From positions 4,585,980 to 4,649,979 of the forward strand of contig NZ_KI912107.1 in NCBI RefSeq assembly GCF_000517085.1: a stretch of DNA of 64,000 nucleotides, in the 5' to 3' direction. A program made the position numbers and the translations under genes. Within the stretch, counting starts at the first letter, position 1. Each line of letters opens with the position of its first letter. The notes under the pieces were generated by a model. That model was not told the origin of the DNA, searched no databases, and saw nothing but the letters and a program-made list of their open reading frames with translations. Source of the stretch: Saccharicrinis fermentans DSM 9555 = JCM 21142 (GTDB lineage: Bacteria; Bacteroidota; Bacteroidia; Bacteroidales; Marinilabiliaceae). This document shows positions 18,853 through 27,110 of the stretch, piece by piece.

Positions 18853-19899
18853 CTAATTTGTTACAGGTTTATTTTTTATTTTTTGTCGTATGGAGATATT
18901 ATCTGATTGCACTTCGTAAGCGATCATAACTCCATCCTGATTGATAACTTTTTTCATAGATGTTTCGTTGCCGGATAAAAAATTGATGACCTTGACACCA
19001 CCGGCTATTGCTTTGGCACTCCTAGATAGGCGTATGCTTTCTTCTTCCACTTGCGACTGCATGTTCAAATATTCTTTTTGGCGTTCGGATATATTATTGG
19101 CTATCATCAAGGGCATCATGGCATTTAAACCAAGTTCATAGGCATTTACTCTTTTTGTTTTTAAGGGCTGAATCTCTTTTTTAGGGATAAATTCATATTC
19201 TTCCTTTGTTAGGGGCTGTTGCTTTACCACATTTGTCAGGTCAGAGCTTGTGTCCTTTTGCCTATGGTGTAGCTCTGTTTTGCTGGTGGGGTTATGAATA
19301 GCTTTTGGGGGAGAGCTTGTTTTTTTTGTGTTTTTAGGCATTGAAATTAATGATGGGGTGTCGTTTACAACGATGGTGTGTAGGTTATTTGTTGATTTTT
19401 GGATAAATGGTAAAGCTCCTACCGAAAGTAAAATAGCTATAACTGCAGCTGCACTCATCTTACGAAATGTGTTTAGCTTGAACGAAGGAAGCAATACAAC
19501 GCGTTTTATATTTCCTTTAAAAAGAAACCGGATGGAGTGGTCTGGTTTTAGTATGGTTTTACCATACAGCGAAAATAGTTTAGCGTGGTTTTTATCTTTT
19601 TGGAGGAATGTTGTTTTCCATTCTTTCTCGTCATTACTTAGTTCGGATTCAAGTTCTTTGGTGGCTATGTAATCAGGGTAGGTCATTTCTTGATACGCCT
19701 CTGGAGCCTTTAATAAGTCGGATGCGCCATCAAAAGTGACTTCGTCGGCTTTTAGAACCATTTTATCTATGCCTACTAGTTCTTCTTTTAAATGGGGGTT
19801 GTTTTCTAAAAATTGAAATAGCAAAACCTGATCAGAATCAGATAGGTTCCCATCCAAATAATCAATCATCCATATTTCGTAATTTGCTGATGTTATCAT
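18853..19899 (-). CDS. Probable membrane anti-sigma factor, 348 residues
   Basis: N-terminal cytoplasmic region begins with IWMIDYLDGNLSDSDQVLLF, an opening typical of Bacteroidota anti-sigma-like proteins. One membrane segment lies at about 149-167 (SAAAVIAILLSVGALPFIQ). A periplasmic Lys/Thr/Pro-rich part follows. It starts 29 nt after the ECF sigma stop and precedes the two barrel genes. The anti-sigma role is inferred from order and topology; no zinc motif is visible. Confidence 0.7.
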   Translation of the reverse strand: MITSANYEIWMIDYLDGNLSDSDQVLLFQFLENNPHLKEELVGIDKMVLKADEVTFDGASDLLKAPEAYQEMTYPDYIATKELESELSNDEKEWKTTFLQKDKNHAKLFSLYGKTILKPDHSIRFLFKGNIKRVVLLPSFKLNTFRKMSAAAVIAILLSVGALPFIQKSTNNLHTIVVNDTPSLISMPKNTKKTSSPPKAIHNPTSKTELHHRQKDTSSDLTNVVKQQPLTKEEYEFIPKKEIQPLKTKRVNAYELGLNAMMPLMIANNISERQKEYLNMQSQVEEESIRLSRSAKAIAGGVKVINFLSGNETSMKKVINQDGVMIAYEVQSDNISIRQKIKNKPVTN

Positions 19900-19928
19900 A
19901 ACTTCTGATGTTTGTAAAGATCAAAGTA

Positions 19929-20414
19929 TTATACTAATACTTCTATTTTACCGATGTAATTTTTTAAAAACTGCCTGCCTCTATAAATATATACTTTCAC
20001 TTGGGCTTCGCTGAGTTGTGTTATGTCGGCAATTTCTTTGTATGAATAGCCCTCATAATCGCGTAATAGTATTACATTTTTTTGGTCGGGCGGGAGCATA
20101 TCTAAGGCTTGGTGTAAAACTTCGTTTAGATCAGAATAGGACTGGGTAGTGAAGTACTTATTGTCATCTGCCTTGTCCCATTCGGCTTTGTATTTTTCTC
20201 GTCGAATAGAATCAATGAGTGTGTGATAGGCCGTGGAAAAAAGGTAGCTTTTCACTTTGGTAGGTGAGATATCCTTGTGGTTTTTCCATACCTTTTCAAA
20301 TGTGTCCTGAACAATATCTTTCGCCTTCTCTGTGTCCTTAAGGTTTTTTAGAACAAAGCGGTATATATTGTCAGAATACTCTTCTACACTCTGGTTATAT
20401 TCTTTTACTGTCAT
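19929..20414 (-). CDS. ECF RNA polymerase sigma factor
   Basis: 161 residues. Region 2 has KDIVQDTFEKVWKN and region 4 has LRDYEGYSYKEIADITQLSE followed by QVKVYIYRGRQFL, the helix-turn-helix. It is the first gene of a four-gene minus-strand operon (sigma, putative anti-sigma, barrel, WG-barrel), so it likely controls that operon and an envelope response. Confidence 0.93.
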   Translation of the reverse strand: MTVKEYNQSVEEYSDNIYRFVLKNLKDTEKAKDIVQDTFEKVWKNHKDISPTKVKSYLFSTAYHTLIDSIRREKYKAEWDKADDNKYFTTQSYSDLNEVLHQALDMLPPDQKNVILLRDYEGYSYKEIADITQLSEAQVKVYIYRGRQFLKNYIGKIEVLV

Positions 20415-20704
20415 ATAAAATAAGCAGCCAGCATGGATGCGGTTATGGATTTTCTTTTTTGATTGTATTTTTTACTTCCAGAAAATCACTTCCGGTATGT
20501 GGGTGTGACGGCTAAGTTACAGTAAAGTTACAGGTGTAATAAAAAAAAGTAAAGTTTTATGTGGATGCGTTTCGTCAGAATGATGCATTTAATCTTTGGA
20601 TTAGATTTTGGAATAAATTTTTGAGGGCTCGATGGTCATATGGGCTCACCAAAATGATTCATACTTCTGTGTGTGAAATAATTCTCATGGCTTGGCTGAT
20701 CAGT

Positions 20705-22312
20705 TTATGGAAGAAGGCTCTGCTGAACTACCTCTTTGAGGGGTTCTCCTATGCAACCATTGGGTTCTGTTATTTGAAGAAGTGTTGAAATAGTAGGAGC
20801 CACGTCTATCATATTTACACTTTCGAAAATTTGTTCTGTTTTTGTGTTCCAGCCAAAAAAGATTAATGGAGCATAGCAGTTGTGTTCATATTTAATGGTT
20901 TGTCCTCCATTTATTTCTTCTATCCACCCCGGTTTTAGCGATATAAACAGATCTCCTGATCTTCCGTAAAAGTAGTTTTGTTGAAGCTGATGATAGATGC
21001 CAGTGGTATATTCATTGACTCTTAAGTGCTGAGCGGTAATTGTTTTGCTGATGCCAGATACTTCCAGAAGAAATTTAGCCGACTTTTTTTGAATCTCATT
21101 TAGGTCTATGGATTCCTTCTCTAGTAAGGGATGGTTAAAATAAAATTGTTTGTCATGATATCCTTTGACCCATTTTCCTTGGCCGTAAATAGCCATCAGG
21201 TATAGATTAAGTAAGGCCGCAGTTTTTTTTCCGTTAAAAACACCAGTGTTTAGCTTATTTATTTTCAGGGTCTGAGGCAGCCATCCAGTGGTCGGGGTGG
21301 CGCTTAAGACGAGTAAGGTTCGCTCTAAACCAACATTGTCTTTGATTAACTGAATGATGGATTCTATTTGTAGATCCATGCGAAGGAGCAGGTCCTCTAT
21401 TTCAGCATCGAATATTTCGTGGGGGCCTTGTGTAAAGGGTTTGCATGATAGGTTTATGCTCAGAATATCCGGATAGGCATCTTTTCCCATTTGTTCATTA
21501 ATAATAAGGGAGGCCATGAAGTCGCGTATTAATACATTACCGTATGGCGAACCGATGATTTTTTGATAGGGTAGGCCTTTGTTGGCTTTGGTCTTCATTT
21601 CGTACATGAAGTGCCTGGGGTTTTCCGTCTCTTTTGAAATATATTCCTGGTATTTCTTTAAGTCTCTAAGTGGTCCCCATTGTCTTTGCGTGTAGGTGTC
21701 AGCAAATTTCATGCTGTTGAATTTCTCTACCCAGGGTCGTTCAATAGTGTCAGCTGAAGTCATTTTGCCAGTTGTGCGGTTAAACCAAAAGGTTAGTTTT
21801 TTATCGCTGAAGCCTTGGTAGGCCATGTTGAGGGGCGATAAGGAAATGGAAGCTACCTTTGATTGACCCTTGTAATATAAATTTAGCTCGTCGGTGATAG
21901 TTGTGCTGTGCAGTGTGGCAAATTGGATATGCCCAGAGTCTGGTCGAACTGCTTCGTCAGCAGTTATAAAACGACTCGATTTTTCTTCTGTGTCTGTACG
22001 GGTGCTATACCAGGAATCTCCAATAATACCATGGGTGTTTGGGTAACTTCCGGTATGCATGTTAGCGCGTTTGATGCCGTGGAACGAGGAGTTTGTATTG
22101 TAATTGCCTTTATGGTAAAAGGTGCCTTTGTTTACCAATTGGTTAAACCCGTAATGGCTAAATTTGTCTCTTAAAGAGATCAGATGTTCGGTACGAAGCT
22201 CGTCTATATTTAAAAATATAACCAGACGGGGCACTTGACTGCCTTGGTTATTTTGTCCATAAGACAGAGAGAACACAAATATATAGGTAACAATAATAAG
22301 CGGTAACTTCAT
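20705..22312 (-). CDS. Alkaline phosphatase-superfamily protein with degenerate active site
   Basis: 535 residues with a signal peptide (MKLPLIIVTYIFVFSLSYG). The fold-defining segments of Bacteroidota PafA-like phosphatases are present: RLVIFLNIDELRTEHL, MHTGSYPNTHGIIGDSWY, EIEDLLLRMDLQIESI and APLIFFGW. Where PafA-like enzymes have a nucleophilic Thr before the I-G-H segment this protein reads SSFHGIKRANM. The STDYVGH metal site reads LSCKPFTQGPH, the ADHG site reads SATPTTG, and the last His before VPLLFYG is Tyr. Only the first Asp seems kept, so it is probably a non-catalytic member. The comparison is from memory of the family. Own promoter at 22338-22369. Confidence 0.75.
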   Translation of the reverse strand: MKLPLIIVTYIFVFSLSYGQNNQGSQVPRLVIFLNIDELRTEHLISLRDKFSHYGFNQLVNKGTFYHKGNYNTNSSFHGIKRANMHTGSYPNTHGIIGDSWYSTRTDTEEKSSRFITADEAVRPDSGHIQFATLHSTTITDELNLYYKGQSKVASISLSPLNMAYQGFSDKKLTFWFNRTTGKMTSADTIERPWVEKFNSMKFADTYTQRQWGPLRDLKKYQEYISKETENPRHFMYEMKTKANKGLPYQKIIGSPYGNVLIRDFMASLIINEQMGKDAYPDILSINLSCKPFTQGPHEIFDAEIEDLLLRMDLQIESIIQLIKDNVGLERTLLVLSATPTTGWLPQTLKINKLNTGVFNGKKTAALLNLYLMAIYGQGKWVKGYHDKQFYFNHPLLEKESIDLNEIQKKSAKFLLEVSGISKTITAQHLRVNEYTTGIYHQLQQNYFYGRSGDLFISLKPGWIEEINGGQTIKYEHNCYAPLIFFGWNTKTEQIFESVNMIDVAPTISTLLQITEPNGCIGEPLKEVVQQSLLP

Positions 22313-22337
22313 TTGAACTGATGAATTTTAAACAGCC

Positions 22338-22369
22338 CAAAAGTAATGAGCAATAGGCAATTTCTCAAA
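22338..22369 (-). promoter_or_regulatory. Promoter of the AlkP-like gene
   Basis: Minus strand: TTTG (22369-22366), a 20-nt spacer, TACTTTTG (22345-22338). Exact fit to TTTG-N20-TAnnTTTG, 26 nt upstream of the start codon. Confidence 0.75.
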
Positions 22370-22483
22370 TATTATGCGTGTGTCTGTGCGTATTTTATTT
22401 TTATAGTTTTGGGGAAGCGCTTAAAATGATTTTACAATGTTTTGTTGAATCGAGGTAAAAGCATTACTGATTGAAGGTTACGA

Positions 22484-22843
22484 CTATGATTTTATCTCTT
22501 CATGTTTGCGATACGAAACAATATCCACATCTTCTATGTAAATAATACCGGCTCCATTGGCTTTGTCTATAAGTCCGGACACCACTTTAGAAAAATCTTC
22601 GATTCGTTCCTGGCGATCAATAATCTCAATTATAATAGGAGAGTCTTCCGATAACTCAAAGGTTTTGGATGAGCTACTTAAACCATTGGCTCCGTAGCCC
22701 ATAACGCCCCTGCTGATGGTTGTTCCGGCCAAGGTATATTTTTTGGCCGCAAATACGATGGCTTCGTACAGGGTGCGTTGATATACTTTCTCTGTTTCCT
22801 TGATTATTATTTTAAGTTTTTTTGCTTTCCCCTCTAATAGCAT
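22484..22843 (-). CDS. DUF190 (PII-like) protein
   Basis: 119 residues. The pattern LKIIIKETEKVYQRTLYEAI, then A.TTISRGVMGYGANG and SPIIIEIIDRQERIEDF, is that of DUF190, a ferredoxin-fold family related to PII signalling proteins. DUF190 genes often sit beside crcB fluoride channels; none is adjacent here. Function unknown. Confidence 0.85.
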   Translation of the reverse strand: MLLEGKAKKLKIIIKETEKVYQRTLYEAIVFAAKKYTLAGTTISRGVMGYGANGLSSSSKTFELSEDSPIIIEIIDRQERIEDFSKVVSGLIDKANGAGIIYIEDVDIVSYRKHEEIKS

Positions 22844-23239
22844 AATTCATCTTATTTGTTGTGTGATTTATAAATATTTAGTCGATTCAAATTACAACTA
22901 ATAAAGCATACTATCAACATAAAATGATAAAATGTTTCATTCTTGACGGAAAGAAAAAAAAGAGGGGATGGGCAGGCAAGTTTAATAGCCGATTTCTTGA
23001 ATCTTATTTAAATATTATTAATTTTGAGAGTGTATCCTTTTTTAAGTATTTGACTTTTATTTTTTCTGTAAGCGGAAAAAGGAGGATAAGCACATTCTAC
23101 AATCCCTTAATTATTAACATGGTTAAATCTCAATATCGAATATTTATGAAGTTACGGTGATTTTAACGGCCGATGGCGGCTGTGTAATGAACGTTCTATA
23201 AAAATTGATTTTCTGATTTAGCCGCAATTCTAATGTTTT
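22844..23239. other. Divergent spacer between DUF190 and EF-G-like genes
   Basis: 396 nt. A 78-codon ORF at 22924-23160 has no recognisable features and a Lys-rich, low-complexity start, so I leave it out. No clear promoter match. Confidence 0.5.
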
Positions 23240-25396
23240 ATGAAGGTATATCAAGCAAATCAAATTAAGAACATAGCCCTTCTTGGAAGTTCGGGCTCGG
23301 GTAAAACCACCCTCGCCGAGGCTATGTTATTTGAGGGTGGTGTTATCAGCCGCAGAGGCGATATAGAAAATCGGAGTACTGTCTCAGATTATCATAAGGT
23401 AGAACATGAGTATGGGTACTCGGTATTTTCATCTGTGATGTATACCGAATGGCTCGATAAAAAGATTAACTTTATTGATACCCCGGGGTCGGATGATTTT
23501 ATTACCGGCGCCATTACTTCGCTGAATGTTACAGATACTGCCTTGATGCTTTTGAATACTACACAGGGCGTGGAGGTCGGAACACAAAATATTTTTAGAT
23601 ATACCGAAAAATATAACAAACCTGTTATTTTTATAGCCAATCAACTTGATCATGAAAAGTCAAATTTTGAACAAACGATTGAGCAGGCAAAGGATAGTTT
23701 TGGAAACAAGGTTGTTGTTATTCAATACCCTGTTAATGCAGGGGCTGGTTTCAACGCTCTTGTGGATGTGCTTAAAATGAAAATGTATAAATGGGGACCG
23801 GACGGTGGTGAGCCTGAGGTGCTTGAAATTCCTGCCGAAGAAAAAGAAAAAGCAGACGAGCTGCATAATATCTTAGTGGAAGCTGCAGCCGAAAATGATG
23901 AGGATCTAATGGAACTGTTCTTTGATAAGGGTACCCTGGATGAAGACCAGATGAGAGCAGGTATACACAAAGGTTTAATCGTCAGAGATGTATTTCCTGT
24001 GTTTTGTGTGGCCGCTCGTAAAGATATGGGGGTGCGACGTTTAATGGAGTTCCTGAGTAATATTGTTCCTTTTGTTTCAGAGATGCCTAAGCCACGTACC
24101 AAGGATGGTCAGGAAGTGACTTGTTCTTCCGAGGGACCTGCATCTGTTTTTGTTTTTAAAACCAGTATTGAACCTCACCTGGGCGAGGTGTCTTTTTTTA
24201 AGGTGATGTCGGGTAAGCTAAGTGAGGGTGTTGACCTAATAAATATGAGTAAAGGAGCCAAAGAGCGTGTTTCGCAACTTTATTGTGTGGCTGGTAATAC
24301 CCGGACTAAGGTGGCTGAATTGGTGGCCGGAGATATTGGTGCTACTGTAAAGCTAAAAGAAACCAAGACCAGTGATACCTTAAATGAAAAGGGATGTGAC
24401 TATAGGTATGAAGCTATTCAGTATCCGGACCATAAATACAGAACAGCCATAGCGCCTCTTGATGAGCATGATGATGAGAAGTTGGGAGAAGTGTTGCAAC
24501 GTATGCATGAGGAAGACCCCACATTGGTGGTTGAATATTCCAAGGAATTGAAGCAGATCATTGTGAATGGTCAGGGAGAATTTCATTTGAATACCATGAA
24601 ATGGCGGATTGAGAACAATGATAAAATAGCACTTAAATTTATTCGTCCTAAAATCCCTTATTGTGAAACAATTACCAAAGCGGCACGAGCTGATTATAGG
24701 CATAAAAAGCAATCCGGGGGATCCGGACAGTTTGGTGAGGTGCATATGGTCATTGAACCTTACGAGGAGGGTATGCCGCAACCTACAAGTTATCGGTTTA
24801 ACGGACAGGAATTTAAAATGAATGTGAGAGCTACTGAAGAGGTTAAACTGCCTTGGGGAGGTAAGCTGATGTTTTATAACTGTATTGTGGGTGGGGCTAT
24901 CGATGCTCGTTTCTTACCAGCTATACTAAAAGGTATTATGGAGAAAATGGAGGAGGGGCCACTGACAGGCTCTTATGCACGTGATATACGCGTATGTGTG
25001 TATGATGGTAAGATGCATGCCGTAGATTCAAATGAGATATCGTTTAAGTTAGCCGGGCGTAATGCTTTTAGTGAAGCATTTAAAAATGCTGGACCTAAAA
25101 TATTGGAACCTGTGTATAATGTGGAGGTAAAGGTACCTTCAGACAGAATGGGTGATGTGATGAGTGATTTGCAAGGACGAAGAGCCCTTATTGAAGGGAT
25201 GAGTAGTGAAAAAGGTTTTGAGGTGATCAAAGCCAAGGTGCCATTGAAAGAGATGGATAAATATTCCACTTCGCTCAGCTCTATCACTGGAGGAAGAGCC
25301 ATGTTTACATTGAAGTTCGCTCAGTACGAAATTGTTCCGCACGATGTGCAGGAACAACTATTGGCTGAATATGAAAGAGAATTGGAAGAGGTATAG
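23240..25396 (+). CDS. fusA2: EF-G paralogue of the EF-G2 type
   Basis: 718 residues with the full EF-G architecture: G domain, domain II, and domains III-V (SGQFGEVHMVIEPY in domain IV). The G domain departs from translocase EF-G. The P-loop is GSSGSGKT (16-23), switch I lacks the RGITI sequence, switch II is DTPGS (80-84) with Ser in place of the catalytic His of DTPGH, and the guanine motif is NQLD (134-137). This matches Bacteroides EF-G2, a paralogue reported to support translation without GTP hydrolysis and to be needed under carbon limitation and for gut colonisation. Single gene with its own terminator. Confidence 0.88.
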   Translation: MKVYQANQIKNIALLGSSGSGKTTLAEAMLFEGGVISRRGDIENRSTVSDYHKVEHEYGYSVFSSVMYTEWLDKKINFIDTPGSDDFITGAITSLNVTDTALMLLNTTQGVEVGTQNIFRYTEKYNKPVIFIANQLDHEKSNFEQTIEQAKDSFGNKVVVIQYPVNAGAGFNALVDVLKMKMYKWGPDGGEPEVLEIPAEEKEKADELHNILVEAAAENDEDLMELFFDKGTLDEDQMRAGIHKGLIVRDVFPVFCVAARKDMGVRRLMEFLSNIVPFVSEMPKPRTKDGQEVTCSSEGPASVFVFKTSIEPHLGEVSFFKVMSGKLSEGVDLINMSKGAKERVSQLYCVAGNTRTKVAELVAGDIGATVKLKETKTSDTLNEKGCDYRYEAIQYPDHKYRTAIAPLDEHDDEKLGEVLQRMHEEDPTLVVEYSKELKQIIVNGQGEFHLNTMKWRIENNDKIALKFIRPKIPYCETITKAARADYRHKKQSGGSGQFGEVHMVIEPYEEGMPQPTSYRFNGQEFKMNVRATEEVKLPWGGKLMFYNCIVGGAIDARFLPAILKGIMEKMEEGPLTGSYARDIRVCVYDGKMHAVDSNEISFKLAGRNAFSEAFKNAGPKILEPVYNVEVKVPSDRMGDVMSDLQGRRALIEGMSSEKGFEVIKAKVPLKEMDKYSTSLSSITGGRAMFTLKFAQYEIVPHDVQEQLLAEYERELEEV

Positions 25397-25440
25397 TGAT
25401 TTTTTACTTAACAAGTCTTCTTTAGTTTAATTTTTTAGGA

Positions 25441-25471
25441 CATCCGATACGCATCTGTATCGGATGTTTTT
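25441..25471 (+). terminator. Terminator of the EF-G2-like gene
   Basis: CATCCGATAC (25441-25450) pairs with GTATCGGATG (25457-25466), then a T tract. On the other strand there is no T tract, so it serves the plus strand. Confidence 0.9.
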
Positions 25472-25474
25472 GTA

Positions 25475-26734
25475 TTAATTTCCTCGAAATAAATGAAGGG
25501 CATCTTCTAGTTCTCTGTGTTCTCCCTTGTTATAGCCCGTAGCGGTGATCACGTAAAAGTAGACTCCTTCGGCAGCATCTTTACCTGCAATTTTACCATC
25601 CCATCCTTCTCCCGGGTTCGTGGTTTGAAATACCTTTCTACCCCAACGATTAAAAATGACCATTTTGAAGTCTTTTACTGAACGGTATACAGCTCTAAAT
25701 TCATCATTTATGCCATCCCCGTCGGGGGTAAATACATTGGGCGCTTGTAATTCAATTTCTTCAATTTTAATATCACCCAGCGTAACAAAGTCAGAACAAC
25801 CGCTTATGTCATTCTTCACTGTAACGGTCATGGCATAGGTTCCTACCTTGTCAAATATAATCTCAATCAAGCCGTCTTCGCTTGGTTTTTCTTCACCATC
25901 GTCTTGTAATAGTTCAAAGTCTACTGTGTAACTTTTGTTAAACCCTTTTGAGGAGTCGTTGATTAATACTACTACTTGGGCAGAGCCAGTAAAGTCACCT
26001 GTTAAATTAGTATACTTGTCATTACCGGGTAATTCGTTTTCGTTTTCGCGATCCATCACATTGTAGGAGAAATCTGCAATAACGGCAATTGGATCGGTAA
26101 AGTCATAGGCAGCTTCTAGGGTGTGTGTGCCATTAAAGGCCGAAGCAACTACTGTATAGGTTGTTACTTCGGCAGGTGCATCCATCAGTGGTTTCTGTCC
26201 TGATGTTTCTGCCGGATCGCTTGCCGGATCAGAGGTCCAGGTGTAGTCTATCGGATAGTTTACTGAGTAGGTTTCGCCTGATGAAGGGTTGCTATATAGG
26301 AGTGCTTTTGTGCTTGTTTCTGCATTTAATTGAAGATGGTTACAATTGCTATAAACAGTATCAATGGTTATTTCAAGTATCTCGGGCTGAAAGGTCCAAC
26401 ATACGTATTGCCCAAGGGGTGAACCATTGTCTTTTACAGTGAGTCGGTATGCGCCTCCATCTGTAATATTTAAAAAATCAGGATTGTTGCTTGTGCTGAT
26501 CTCGTTCCAGCTGTTGCTTTCGTATGCTTCCCATGTATAGGTAATGTTACTTCCTCCGCTTGGAGGAGTCGCGCTTAATGATGCGGTGCTTATGTTGGTA
26601 TAAAAGAACAATAGGTCGCTTGATGAATATTCCGCTTGCTGGCTGAAGCCATGTCCATTTGAAATGATTTGAGCGGTGATGGGTAGAGTTGTGAAAAACA
26701 ACGATAAAATTAGATATTTATAAAATTTGTTCAT
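25475..26734 (-). CDS. Secreted protein with type IX (type B) sorting domain
   Basis: 419 residues. Signal peptide (MNKFYKYLILSLFFTTLPITA), Ig/PKD-like beta domains, and a C-terminal domain from about 335: NVFTPDGDGINDEFRAVY, MVIFNRWGRKVFQT, GWDGKIAGKDAAEGVYFYVI. This is the gliding-motility-associated type B sorting domain read by the T9SS. The protein is therefore exported across the outer membrane and probably attached at the surface. Substrate and role unknown. -7 promoter element at 26788-26795. Confidence 0.92.
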   Translation of the reverse strand: MNKFYKYLILSLFFTTLPITAQIISNGHGFSQQAEYSSSDLLFFYTNISTASLSATPPSGGSNITYTWEAYESNSWNEISTSNNPDFLNITDGGAYRLTVKDNGSPLGQYVCWTFQPEILEITIDTVYSNCNHLQLNAETSTKALLYSNPSSGETYSVNYPIDYTWTSDPASDPAETSGQKPLMDAPAEVTTYTVVASAFNGTHTLEAAYDFTDPIAVIADFSYNVMDRENENELPGNDKYTNLTGDFTGSAQVVVLINDSSKGFNKSYTVDFELLQDDGEEKPSEDGLIEIIFDKVGTYAMTVTVKNDISGCSDFVTLGDIKIEEIELQAPNVFTPDGDGINDEFRAVYRSVKDFKMVIFNRWGRKVFQTTNPGEGWDGKIAGKDAAEGVYFYVITATGYNKGEHRELEDALHLFRGN

Positions 26735-26787
26735 CGAAATTTATTCCTATTGGTGGATAATAATATTTCATTTTAAGAAATGTTTTT

Positions 26788-26795
26788 CAAAGATA
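26788..26795 (-). promoter_or_regulatory. -7 promoter element of the T9SS cargo gene
   Basis: TATCTTTG on the minus strand, 54 nt upstream of the start codon. No clear -33 element. Confidence 0.5.
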
Positions 26796-27077
26796 TTTAA
26801 TTAAACGGTTTTCGGGAAAATAAATTGTCATGGTGTATGGCTTCGTATTTAATACAATTTTTATAATAGCGGGAGGCAGGTTGTTTGAGCTTGTTGTTAC
26901 TGTTTAAATATCAATGTTTTGTGGAAGTTTGGTGGGCCTTTAAAATAATGCGTGATGATGAAGTGTAGAATTTCTTGCGGGACATAAATGACCTCTTGGG
27001 AAATGTATCTTATTCAATCATCATACCGGCGGGTGAATTATTATGGCTGCTGTACCCATTTCAAATACCATTTTCGT

Positions 27078-27085
27078 TATCTTTG
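27078..27085 (+). promoter_or_regulatory. -7 promoter element of the UvrD-like helicase gene
   Basis: TATCTTTG, 25 nt upstream of the GTG at 27111 and inside the longer ORF beginning at 26988. It supports the downstream start. Confidence 0.6.
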
Positions 27086-27110
27086 TATACCTAAAAAAAA
27101 AGAACGATTA

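Noticed and set aside
22924-23160. 78-codon ORF upstream of the EF-G2-like gene
   Set aside because: Low-complexity Lys-rich start, no recognisable domain or operon context.
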